From Cyclobacteriaceae bacterium (GTDB lineage: Bacteria > Bacteroidota > Bacteroidia > Cytophagales > Cyclobacteriaceae), in the NCBI GenBank assembly GCA_029880385.1, contig JAOUOM010000041.1:1-9013 (forward strand): a DNA stretch of 9,013 nt. The letters run 5' to 3'. The notes under the pieces were generated by a model that worked only from the letters and a program-made list of their open reading frames with translations, ran no database searches and was not told the origin of the DNA. Each line of letters begins with the position of its first letter. Within the stretch, counting starts at the first letter, position 1. Shown here piece after piece: positions 1-6,755 of this stretch. Made by a program: the position numbers and the translations under genes.

Positions 1-806
1 GTTTGCGAGAGGGGGAATGTGTCACTTTTTGCGCCCCTCCATCCAGTGGTCGATTGTCCGTCCCAAAGTAATTTCCATTCCCAGGAGGCCTCGCTCCCTG
101 TCAGGCGGTTGTAGTTGTTTTTTGGGGCGAGGGGTGTAGGTGTGGCATAGTTGGCCGGATTGTCTGTGATGATCCGTATATTTCGCCACATGATGTGTTT
201 GTTGTCTTCTTCAGGCACGCTGATGCTGTGGACTTGCAGGGCAATGTAGCCGGAAGGTGTACGGTCGTCGATCAGGTGGGCAGTCGGGATATCATTTACC
301 CATATTTTCATACTGTCACCGATGGCTTCTATTCGTATTTTGTTCCACTCCAGGTGTTTGTAGGCAGCACGTGCTTTTTCGTCCTCATTGAGCGGGTAAA
401 GCCATCCGCGGCGCGCTTCATCATAGATCCCCCCCGTCCAGCTTCGATCCGATGGATCCAGTTCGCACTGGTAGCCATGTACACGCCCATGGTCATATTC
501 CTTGAAATTATTTGAACGGAATTGAACGCCGGAATTGATCGGGCCATCCAGTTTTACATCAAACTCCAAAATAAAGTCACCATACTTTTCTTTGGTGCAT
601 AAAAATGTATTGGGAGAAGCAGGCACAGTAGTGCCTACAATGGCACCATCTTCAATAGTGTACCTGGCAACCCCTCCTTTTTGCTCCCAGCCTGTTAAAT
701 CCTTCCCATTAAATAATGAAACCCAGGGGGCATTATCAGAGGAGGAACCTGTGCAGCCAATAAACAATAGAGGTATAAGCAAAGTAGTAAAAATTAAATT
801 TTTCAT
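1..806 (-). CDS. Lipoprotein with tandem DUF1080 (3-keto-disaccharide hydrolase family) domains, 3' end cut off
   Basis: Reading the minus strand from an ATG at 806-804 gives an open frame of 268 codons to the window edge, so the C-terminus is missing. The N-terminus (MKNLIFTTLLIPLLFIGC) is a lipoprotein signal with lipobox L-F-I-G-C18, which indicates a membrane-anchored protein facing the periplasm or outside. Residues about 28-225 form a full DUF1080 domain: FNGKDLTGWE near the start, then SGVQFRS, GYQCELD, WNKIRIEAIGD and a final HIMWRNIRI strand. From about residue 242 (WEWKLLWDGQSTTGWRGAK) a second DUF1080 copy begins, an arrangement often seen in Bacteroidota. The family (Pfam 3keto-disac_hyd) is a lectin-like jelly roll; characterised members hydrolyse 3-keto-glycosides made by sugar oxidoreductases. 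An in-frame TAA about 36 nt upstream and the signal peptide fix the start. Family assignment is firm; the substrate is unknown. It is transcribed divergently from the neighbouring gene. Confidence 0.9.
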   Translation of the reverse strand, partial: MKNLIFTTLLIPLLFIGCTGSSSDNAPWVSLFNGKDLTGWEQKGGVARYTIEDGAIVGTTVPASPNTFLCTKEKYGDFILEFDVKLDGPINSGVQFRSNNFKEYDHGRVHGYQCELDPSDRSWTGGIYDEARRGWLYPLNEDEKARAAYKHLEWNKIRIEAIGDSMKIWVNDIPTAHLIDDRTPSGYIALQVHSISVPEEDNKHIMWRNIRIITDNPANYATPTPLAPKNNYNRLTGSEASWEWKLLWDGQSTTGWRGAKSDTFPLSQ

Positions 807-1085
807 AGGGATTAAAATTTTATCTATAAAATGGTTATCAATTTATCATTGGAGGAAAACCGTCCGCCTTAAATTGAGGTTTCAATATAAACGACAAAGT
901 TGGTTTGAGCTATTAAAATTCCTTGAACGAACCAGTGCGGTGATAGGAAATATCCTGAAAGGTTTTCCGTTGATACCCTATACTTGCCTTGTGACAGTCG
1001 CCGGTTTTTTGTTGTTGTCGGGTTTAGATAATTTAGTCCCCGTAAAAGTCAGTTATAACCAGTAATAAAGGAGAACCCCTATCGC
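807..1085. other. Divergent intergenic region (279 bp) with AT-rich inverted repeats
   Basis: This gap separates the two divergent genes and should carry promoters for both. Next to the DUF1080 start it is very AT-rich and holds a perfect 10-bp palindrome (TAAAATTTTA, 813-822) overlapping a second inverted repeat (TTTTAT-CT-ATAAAA, 818-831); these lie in the 5' leader of the minus-strand gene. I found no convincing Bacteroidota promoter (TTG-N19-21-TAnnTTTG) on either strand. The best plus-strand match is TTG at 1009-1011 with TAATTTAG at 1029-1036, but its 17-nt spacer is too short. An AGGAG (1069-1073) sits 12 nt before the ATG at 1086. A short hydrophobic reading frame (940-1065) is discussed in the findings. 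Confidence 0.6.
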
Positions 1086-3797
1086 ATGCTCAAGCAATTC
1101 CTGATTTTTTTGTCAATACTTTGTTTTTTGGGTGCCGGTTATTTTACCTACGACAAATGGATTAGAGGCTCAAGCCTTGATTTGTGGGATTTTGTGCCCG
1201 AAAATGCCGCCATCGTTTACGAAAATGCCAACCTGGGGACAACCCTCGATTTCGTAGACAGTCTCCAGTCCTGGACAACCCTGATGTCGGTTCCGGAGCT
1301 CCGTTCGTTTGAACGTGCAATCGACCAGATGGATAGTATATTGAAAGACGGCAATAGTAGCCGGGCATTTTTTGACCAGATATCGATTTTGGTGAGTGTA
1401 CATGTGACGGCCCGCAAGGAGTTTGACTATTTGTTTATGGCCGAAATAAGCAATTTGAGGCAGCATACGGTTCTTACACGTCTTCAGGAGGCGTTTTCCC
1501 CTGATACGTATAAAAAGTCCACGCGGAAATACATGGGTTTTTCCATCTCCGAAATTAGTGACGGAAAGCAGGCATTTTCCTTTATTTTTTACAAAAATTT
1601 CTTTGTTGGCAGTTACAATTCGCTTTTGGTAGAGGATGTTATCCGTACGGTGAGCGAAGGGGAACACGCTTCGTTTGCAGATCAACAGCCGGAGTTGTTC
1701 ACACTTGCCAAGCTTAGCCAGGATCAGGGCAATGTGTATGTAAACCTTCAAAACCTGATGGCATTGGTGGGCACTTTTCAGCTAAATGAGGAAACACCCA
1801 AACTGGCAAAAAGTGCTTTTCTCGACCTGGCCGTATCGGACAAGTTTATAGAATTATCCGGTTTTTCTTTTACCAACCCACAAACCGGACTTTTTTCGGT
1901 CACCAGTGGACTCAATGGGGCTTCGTTTGACCTGGCAGAAGTCATTTCCATTCAAACAGGGCTATTGTATCACTTTAGCTTTTCGGATCGTGAAAAATGG
2001 AAAAACCAGTTAAACGAATATAACCAACGAACAGACCCACAGTTTTCCATCATTCGAAAACGCTTGTTGACGGAGCTTGATTTTGATGTGGACTATGTGT
2101 TTGACCTGCTGGATCAGGAAGTGGGATTGTCGATGTGGGGGAGCGAAAGCCAGGAATCAAACATCCTTTACCTCGAAGTGGTAAACAGTGAAGAGGCCAT
2201 TGAGTTTTTCGGCCGTGCCGCCGAGCGCCATGCAGATGCACATGGCGATACCTTATTTGTAGACACCTACAAAGGGCATGAAATCCGTAAATTTCCCGAC
2301 CCTGGGCTTGCCCGGGCTTTTCTCGGAAGCCTGGCTGGGGATTTTGAAGAGTGCTATTTTAGTAGTTATCGCAACTATCTGTTTTTCACCAATAGTCTCC
2401 CACAGGTCAAATCGGTGCTGGATGATATTGAAAATGAAAATACCTGGAAAAAATCGCTTCGCAAATCGCGTTTCCTGGATCGCGTAAACCAGGAAGCCAG
2501 CCTGGGTATTTACGTGCATACTCCGGCTATCTGGAATGATCTCAGCCGCGCCCTGGATCCAAAATGGCAGGACATAGCCCGAAAAAACGACTACATTTTT
2601 CGTAGTTTTGAAAACATGGCCGTGCAGACCAGTTCAGTTGATGATAAATATTTTACCAGTATCCTCATTGACCAGCCGGATGGTACTGCCCTTCAAAACG
2701 CACGAACTAACCCGTTGGGATCCATTCGACTGGCGGCACCGCTTGTTACCAAGCCTTATCTGGTCAAAAACCACAACGACGGCCAGATGGAAGTGATGGT
2801 CCAGGATTCTGCCAACAACCTCTACCTGATAAGCCCCGAATTTGACGTGCTGTGGAGCAAAGAACTGGCCGGACGGATCAAATCGGGCATTTTTCAAATT
2901 GACTACTATAAAAACAATAAGCTCCAGTACCTGTTTATCACGGAGCACCAGGTGCACATCCTGGATCGTAATGGGGAATACCTGCCGGAATTTCCCAAAT
3001 CCATTGCCAGATCCAATGAATTTGAGTTTTTGGGTCTGATCGACTATGAAAGCAATAAAAATTACCGGTTTGCCATTGTAGACATCAAGGGCAACGTTTA
3101 CCTGACCGATAAGGATGCAAAGCCACTGGATGGATGGGCACCTTTGTCCGTAGGATCCCCCCTCAGTATGGCACCGGTACATTACCGTATCGGAGGTACA
3201 GATGCCATCTTATTGGCAACCACCGGAGGGGAAATTCATTCCTACAGTCGAAAAGCAAGGGATTTTCCGGGGTTTCCTTATTCGCTAAACGAACCCGTAA
3301 GCGGGGCTTTCCATGTCAAGACCGGTAGTAATTTTCAGTCGACGGTACTCACGGCTATCACGTCAGGCGGGCGGGTTGTAAGCATCAACTTAAAAGGTGG
3401 GTTGCAAAACAAAGTTCAATTGGTGAAAAATACCGTTGATACGCAGTTTCGGATACTCAATGATATCGGGGGCAAAAATTTCCTTCTTTCCCGTCAATCA
3501 GACCAGGTAGTCGATATTATGGATCGGACGGGCAATGTCTTTTTTTCCAAAAACTACCTTAGTACGGCTGATAGCTTTTTGCAATATTACCACCTGACTG
3601 CTGCCAACCAGTACATCGTGGTAGGCGACAAAACCAGACACTCCATCTACATTTATGACCTTAGCGGGCGGCTGGTGACTGGTCGGCCGGTAAGTGGCGA
3701 CAATCCCGTAAGTATGCGGTACTTCGGTAGTCGGGACGAATATCAGGTATACATTACCGATCAGTCTGATCTGTCACTGGTTTCCATTCAATACTAA
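1086..3797 (+). CDS. Membrane-anchored DUF3352-type protein with C-terminal propeller-like domain
   Basis: The 903-residue product has an N-terminal hydrophobic segment (about residues 4-22) with little before it, so it is probably anchored in the inner membrane with the bulk in the periplasm, or is a secreted protein. The motif FVPENAAIVYE (36-46) just after the anchor is characteristic of DUF3352-like proteins of Bacteroidota. The region up to about residue 540 is a mixed alpha/beta domain of that type. From about 545 (GSIRLAAPLV) to the end it becomes repetitive beta-strand sequence, with blade-like units such as NLYLISPEFDVLWSKEL, VHILDRNGEYLPEFPKSI and IYIYDLSGRLVTGRPV, resembling a PQQ/WD-like beta propeller. 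No catalytic motif is visible and no function is established for the family to my knowledge. The start is supported by AGGAG at 1069-1073 and by the anchor beginning at once. The next gene starts 4 bp after the stop, so the two are probably co-transcribed. Family call is moderately sure; the role is unknown. Confidence 0.8.
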   Translation: MLKQFLIFLSILCFLGAGYFTYDKWIRGSSLDLWDFVPENAAIVYENANLGTTLDFVDSLQSWTTLMSVPELRSFERAIDQMDSILKDGNSSRAFFDQISILVSVHVTARKEFDYLFMAEISNLRQHTVLTRLQEAFSPDTYKKSTRKYMGFSISEISDGKQAFSFIFYKNFFVGSYNSLLVEDVIRTVSEGEHASFADQQPELFTLAKLSQDQGNVYVNLQNLMALVGTFQLNEETPKLAKSAFLDLAVSDKFIELSGFSFTNPQTGLFSVTSGLNGASFDLAEVISIQTGLLYHFSFSDREKWKNQLNEYNQRTDPQFSIIRKRLLTELDFDVDYVFDLLDQEVGLSMWGSESQESNILYLEVVNSEEAIEFFGRAAERHADAHGDTLFVDTYKGHEIRKFPDPGLARAFLGSLAGDFEECYFSSYRNYLFFTNSLPQVKSVLDDIENENTWKKSLRKSRFLDRVNQEASLGIYVHTPAIWNDLSRALDPKWQDIARKNDYIFRSFENMAVQTSSVDDKYFTSILIDQPDGTALQNARTNPLGSIRLAAPLVTKPYLVKNHNDGQMEVMVQDSANNLYLISPEFDVLWSKELAGRIKSGIFQIDYYKNNKLQYLFITEHQVHILDRNGEYLPEFPKSIARSNEFEFLGLIDYESNKNYRFAIVDIKGNVYLTDKDAKPLDGWAPLSVGSPLSMAPVHYRIGGTDAILLATTGGEIHSYSRKARDFPGFPYSLNEPVSGAFHVKTGSNFQSTVLTAITSGGRVVSINLKGGLQNKVQLVKNTVDTQFRILNDIGGKNFLLSRQSDQVVDIMDRTGNVFFSKNYLSTADSFLQYYHLTAANQYIVVGDKTRHSIYIYDLSGRLVTGRPVSGDNPVSMRYFGSRDEYQVYITDQSDLSLVSIQY

Positions 3798-3801
3798 GGC
3801 C

Positions 3802-4224
3802 ATGCAATTGATCATTCAAAGAGCTTCCGATGGCCCCCTGCCCAGGAAAAAAATCCGCATACGGATCGATGGAAAGCTTGTAGGTTATGTGTCGGTCGAT
3901 GAGCCATTGGTGGTTGACATTACCAATTCATGCACCCTATGTGCAAAACTGGATTCCTTGACAGGTTCTGCTTCCCTAGACCTGATTCCGGATGGTCGGT
4001 CGCATTTGCTCACCCTTGCCCTTAACCCTCGTTTGGTATATCTTCCATCGGTTTCGCTTGCGGCCATGGTCCTGGTGGTGATCCTATCACGCGTCAACTG
4101 GTTGGGACCTCAAGCCAGTTTTGCGATTGCATGGTCACTGGGATTAGCAGCTTTGCCTGCCCTGCTTTCTTTCACCTGGTGGCGAAACCGATGGATTCAG
4201 ATTGTTGGGGATGTGCCCCGCTGA
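3802..4224 (+). CDS. Hypothetical small membrane protein with N-terminal beta domain
   Basis: I do not recognise this 140-residue protein. Residues 1-75 look like a small beta-rich domain with alternating hydrophobic strands (KKIRIRIDGKLVGYVSVDEP, then LVVDI, SASLDLI, HLLTLAL), somewhat like PEGA-type or other short beta-sandwich modules, and contain two cysteines (44 and 47) in a Cys-x2-Cys spacing (SCTLCAK). Two hydrophobic segments follow, about residues 79-97 (VYLPSVSLAAMVLVVILSRV) and 105-127 (ASFAIAWSLGLAALPALLSF), ending in a short basic tail with WWRNRW. It lacks a signal peptide, so the beta domain is probably cytoplasmic. It begins 4 bp after the stop of the DUF3352-type gene (TAA-GGCC-ATG), which suggests translational coupling and a shared role with that envelope protein. 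Coding status is supported by this tight spacing, codon use like its neighbours and the coherent topology. Function is unknown. Confidence 0.75.
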   Translation: MQLIIQRASDGPLPRKKIRIRIDGKLVGYVSVDEPLVVDITNSCTLCAKLDSLTGSASLDLIPDGRSHLLTLALNPRLVYLPSVSLAAMVLVVILSRVNWLGPQASFAIAWSLGLAALPALLSFTWWRNRWIQIVGDVPR

Positions 4225-4348
4225 TGGTCACGGGCGGATGAAGCCGGCGTGCAGGCTGCATTTTACATCCTCATCCTTTGGGCAAGGGGATGCAGTCATT
4301 TTTGGTTTACAGCCAAAACATTGATTTTTACAGGAAGTACGGACAACC
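4225..4348. other. Intergenic spacer with two small inverted repeats; possible weak terminator
   Basis: This 124-bp gap holds two stem-loop candidates. The first, 4272-4292, pairs CATCC(TT) with (AA)GGGGATG around a TGGGC loop with a small bulge, and is nested in a CTGCAT/ATGCAG pair (4256-4261 and 4290-4295); five T residues (4299-4303) follow about 7 nt downstream, so it could act as a weak terminator or attenuator after the two envelope genes. The second, 4300-4318, is a perfect 6-bp stem TTTTGG/CCAAAA with a 7-nt loop. AGGAAG at 4332-4337 lies 11 nt before the kinase ATG and may serve as its ribosome binding site. I could not place a promoter here. Confidence 0.35.
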
Positions 4349-4858
4349 ATGGCCAGACACATCATCGGAATAGGAGGCGTGAGCCGCTCGGGCAAGACTA
4401 CGCTAGCCCACCAATTGAAAGCATACATGGAGGACAGTGGTTTGTCGGTCCGCGTGCTTTGCCAGGACGATTTTGTATTGGCAGAAGATGATTTGCCCTA
4501 TGTTGGGGAGCATGTGGATTGGGAAACACCTGAGTCGATGGATTGGGATGCCCTTCTCCGTGCATTGATCCGGTCGTCAGAGGCCTGTGACATATGCATA
4601 GTGGAAGGAATATTTGCCTTTCATTGCAAACGGATAAATGATTATTATACGATAACGGTAAATTTGGAGCTGGAAAAGGAGGTGTTTTTGGAGCGAAAAA
4701 AGCAGGATTTACGCTGGGGGGCAGAACCTGACTGGTACATAGCGCATATTTGGAAAAGTCACCTGAAATACCGGCAGATTCCTGCGGGTTGTCTGAAGGT
4801 AAGGGATGCGGGTCTTGCGAATCCGGAAAAGCTGGCCCGACAACTGGGGTTGGTATGA
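4349..4858 (+). CDS. P-loop nucleoside kinase, nicotinamide riboside/uridine kinase-like
   Basis: The 169-residue cytosolic protein is a small nucleoside-kinase-type P-loop enzyme. Walker A is GVSRSGKTTLA (G10 to K16-T17), followed by a CQDDF motif (38-42) equivalent to the QDDFF of human NRK1, where the aspartate is catalytic. A VDWETPESMDW stretch (56-66) resembles the substrate-contacting segment of uridine kinases, and IVEGIF (84-89) is the Walker B-like strand. The lid and C-terminal part, with ERKKQDLRWG (115-124) and IWKSHLKYRQ (134-143), match NRK1 well (RRRSTR, then VWPMYLKYRQ). The expected reaction is ATP-dependent 5'-phosphorylation of nicotinamide riboside or a pyrimidine nucleoside, feeding NAD or nucleotide salvage. 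Length is slightly below the roughly 200 residues usual for NRK1. The P-loop begins nine residues in, so the ATG at 4349 fits well. It is separated by 125 bp and a candidate promoter from the polyphosphate kinases. Kinase fold is sure; the substrate is not. Confidence 0.82.
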   Translation: MARHIIGIGGVSRSGKTTLAHQLKAYMEDSGLSVRVLCQDDFVLAEDDLPYVGEHVDWETPESMDWDALLRALIRSSEACDICIVEGIFAFHCKRINDYYTITVNLELEKEVFLERKKQDLRWGAEPDWYIAHIWKSHLKYRQIPAGCLKVRDAGLANPEKLARQLGLV

Positions 4859-4908
4859 ACCCACGCAGATACCGGAAGTTTCCTTTAAAATAAGTTGGCA
4901 GATGTTTT

Positions 4909-4939
4909 TTGTATACACCCGGTGAATGTTATAACTTGG
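4909..4939 (+). promoter_or_regulatory. Candidate Bacteroidota-type promoter for the ppk2 pair
   Basis: TTG at 4909-4911, a 20-nt spacer and TAACTTGG at 4932-4939 fit the Bacteroidota primary sigma consensus (TTG, 19-21 nt, TAnnTTTG) with one mismatch in the second element. Transcription would start around 4945, leaving a leader of about 40 nt before the ATG at 4984. The position in a 125-bp gap just before two closely spaced genes supports it. This is a pattern match by eye; such matches occur by chance in AT-rich DNA. Confidence 0.4.
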
Positions 4940-4983
4940 TGGTTTTGGTAGAATTCCCATTTTCCTATTAGTGCGTTTGATAA

Positions 4984-5883
4984 ATGAGTCAGTTTTTAGT
5001 CACGGATGATTCCGTACAGGATAATCTTTCAAAAAGCCAGTTGTTGACCAGTGATGATTTTAATTCCGTGTTGACCTCCGGGGATTTGCGTCAAAAACTT
5101 GAGCATGTCGGTCGAGATTTTTCAAAAATCAATGAAAGTATCAGTTACGAATACCAGTTGCAGCATTTGCAGGTAGAGCTGGTCAAGCTTCAGACGTGGA
5201 TTGCACAGGAGGGTTTGCGGGTCGCTGTACTTTTTGAGGGGCGGGATGCCGCAGGAAAGGGAGGCACTATCAAGCGCTTTTCCGAACACCTGAACCCACG
5301 TTCGATGCGGGTGGTGGCCCTGCCCAGGCCAACCGATCTGGAGAAACGGCAGTGGTATTTTCGCCGATACATACGGGTATTGCCCAATGCAGGGGAGATT
5401 GTTTTTTTTGACAGGAGCTGGTACAATCGTGCCGTGGTAGAGCCGGTCATGGGTTTTTGTAATGACGACCAGTACCAGCAGTTTATGCGTCAGGTGCCGG
5501 AATTTGAGCACATGCTATTTGAAGACGGGATTTTTGTGATCAAATTTTGGTTTTCGATCACGAAGGAAGAGCAGGCCCGACGTTTTTTGCAGCGCAGGAA
5601 AAATCCGTTGAAGCAATGGAAGTTGAGTTCGGTGGATGAACGGGGACAGGAGCTGTGGGGTAAATACACTTATTTTAAGGAACAGATGTTTAGCCGCACC
5701 CATACGACGTTCAGTCCGTGGATCATTGTGAAGACCAATGTGAAAAAAGAAGCCAGGCTCGAAAGCATCCGGTATTTGTTATCGCATTTCGAATATCCGG
5801 GCAAGGAAATGCCTGCGACACGGATCATGCCCGACCCTAACGTGATCATGCGCTTTCATCGTTCAATCTACAACATTGACTGA
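4984..5883 (+). CDS. ppk2: Polyphosphate kinase 2, class I (first copy)
   Basis: This 299-residue cytosolic enzyme transfers phosphate between inorganic polyphosphate and nucleoside diphosphates; class I PPK2 proteins mainly convert ADP to ATP. Walker A is FEGRDAAGKGG (84-94, with D88 and K92), followed by HLNPRSMRVVALPRPT and QWYFRRYI. Walker B is FFDRSWYNRAVVEPVMGFC (141-159), with D143 and R144 at the expected catalytic and binding positions. The lid helices and C-terminal part (NPLKQWKLSSVDERGQELW, then FSRTHTTFSPW) match class I members such as those of Francisella and Sinorhizobium. The first 50 or so residues are a variable, acidic and polar extension. The ATG is preceded directly by an in-frame TAA (4981-4983), so no earlier start is possible; there is no clear Shine-Dalgarno sequence. 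A paralogue begins 4 bp after the stop. All key residues are present, so it should be active. NDP preference and direction in vivo cannot be read from sequence. Confidence 0.95.
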   Translation: MSQFLVTDDSVQDNLSKSQLLTSDDFNSVLTSGDLRQKLEHVGRDFSKINESISYEYQLQHLQVELVKLQTWIAQEGLRVAVLFEGRDAAGKGGTIKRFSEHLNPRSMRVVALPRPTDLEKRQWYFRRYIRVLPNAGEIVFFDRSWYNRAVVEPVMGFCNDDQYQQFMRQVPEFEHMLFEDGIFVIKFWFSITKEEQARRFLQRRKNPLKQWKLSSVDERGQELWGKYTYFKEQMFSRTHTTFSPWIIVKTNVKKEARLESIRYLLSHFEYPGKEMPATRIMPDPNVIMRFHRSIYNID

Positions 5884-5887
5884 GGCC

Positions 5888-6727
5888 ATGAAAAATCAGG
5901 TATATACCGAATCGGATTTAAAGCTGTTGAATTCCAACAAAGCCTTAAAATACATGTTGGAGACCAAAGGGGAGGTAGATCCGATGAAAGCCTTGCGCTA
6001 TGTACGGGCAGAGAGCGAACTGGAAAGGTTGCAGGTACAGCTGATTAAGCTACAACGCTGGGTAATTGAAAACAAAAAGCGGATATGTATCCTGTTCGAA
6101 GGACGGGATGCAGCTGGAAAGGGGGGGGCTATTCGCCGGATAACACATCATCTCAACCCACGGCATTACAAGGTGATTGCGTTGCCAAAACCTACGGAAA
6201 TTGAACGGGGCCAATGGTATTTTCAGCGGTATATTCAAAATCTGCCGAACCCCGGGGAAATTACGCTTTTTGACAGGAGCTGGTACAACCGTGCCGTGGT
6301 GGAGCCTGTCAATGGGTTTTGTACGGAGGAGGAGTACGAGCGGTTTATGAATGAGGTCAATCATTTCGAACACATGATTACCAGTGACGGAATCATATTG
6401 ATCAAATTCTATATATCTATTTCAAAAAACGAACAAAAAAAGCGATTTGAGGAAATAAGCAACAATCCGCTCAAGCGATGGAAAATGACCCCCGTGGACG
6501 AACATGCGCAGGAATTATGGAAACAATATACCTCGTTTAAGGACCGTATGTTCGAACACACCAATACCAAATCCAATCCATGGGTGATCATCGAAGCTGA
6601 CCGGAAAATTGCAGCAAGAATTAAAGTGATTAAGTATATTTTGAAAACAGTCCCTTTTAAAAAGAAAAGAAAGTCAAAGGTGGAAGAGATTGTTCCGGAT
6701 CCCCGTGATTTGGGATCAAATAGCTAG
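5888..6727 (+). CDS. ppk2: Polyphosphate kinase 2, class I (second, tandem copy)
   Basis: This 279-residue paralogue of the preceding enzyme aligns without gaps over the catalytic core. Walker A is FEGRDAAGKGG (70-80, D74 and K78) and Walker B is LFDRSWYNRAVVEP (127-140, D129 and R130); NPLKRWKMTPVDEHAQELW marks the lid and C-terminal part. It should also catalyse polyphosphate-dependent NDP phosphorylation or the reverse. Differences from the first copy lie in the N-terminus (about 15 residues shorter before Walker A), in the segment that replaces PRSMRVVALPRP (PRHYKVIALPKP), and in a lysine-rich tail (KKKRKSKVEEIVPDP) absent from the first copy. I chose ATG 5888 over an overlapping in-frame TTG at 5876: it gives TGA-GGCC-ATG spacing and a normal start. 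The Walker A codons contain a run of eight G (6121-6128). It is very probably co-transcribed with the first copy. Divergence in the tail and nucleotide-proximal segments hints at a different substrate preference or partner. Confidence 0.95.
   Translation: MKNQVYTESDLKLLNSNKALKYMLETKGEVDPMKALRYVRAESELERLQVQLIKLQRWVIENKKRICILFEGRDAAGKGGAIRRITHHLNPRHYKVIALPKPTEIERGQWYFQRYIQNLPNPGEITLFDRSWYNRAVVEPVNGFCTEEEYERFMNEVNHFEHMITSDGIILIKFYISISKNEQKKRFEEISNNPLKRWKMTPVDEHAQELWKQYTSFKDRMFEHTNTKSNPWVIIEADRKIAARIKVIKYILKTVPFKKKRKSKVEEIVPDPRDLGSNS
6121..6128 (+). repeat. G8 homopolymer in the Walker A codons of the second ppk2
   Basis: Eight consecutive G span the codons for Lys-Gly-Gly-Ala directly after the P-loop glycine. 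The same amino acids in the first ppk2 copy are encoded with an interrupting A, so the run is not forced by the protein. Confidence 0.9.
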
Positions 6728-6755
6728 TTTTAACCTGTTGATTTGAAGTGAAACA

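Noticed and set aside
535..1065. Plus-strand open frame of 176 codons spanning the DUF1080 start
   Set aside because: The first half is antisense to the well-supported lipoprotein gene; only its tail in the intergenic region (940-1065) was kept as a low-interest candidate.
1170..1751. Minus-strand open frame of 193 codons opposite the DUF3352-type gene
   Set aside because: Its product has no recognisable domain and mirrors the plus-strand coding sequence, which has a clear start, anchor and domain structure over the same bases.
2634..3182. Minus-strand open frame of 182 codons within the propeller half of the 903-residue protein
   Set aside because: It is antisense to regular beta-repeat coding sequence and shows no motif, start context or neighbour support.
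4871..4890. GGAA-GT-TTCC followed by T/A-rich sequence as a terminator after the NRK-like gene
   Set aside because: The stem is only 4 bp with a 2-nt loop that cannot close, so it is not a credible terminator.
5402..5409. T8 run in the first ppk2 gene as another slippage site
   Set aside because: It encodes the conserved hydrophobic Val-Phe-Phe strand before Walker B, where T-rich codons are expected, so the tract has a simple protein explanation.
5876..5887. TTG at 5876 as start of the second ppk2, overlapping the first gene
   Set aside because: It adds only four residues and overlaps the upstream stop; the ATG at 5888 is a standard start.
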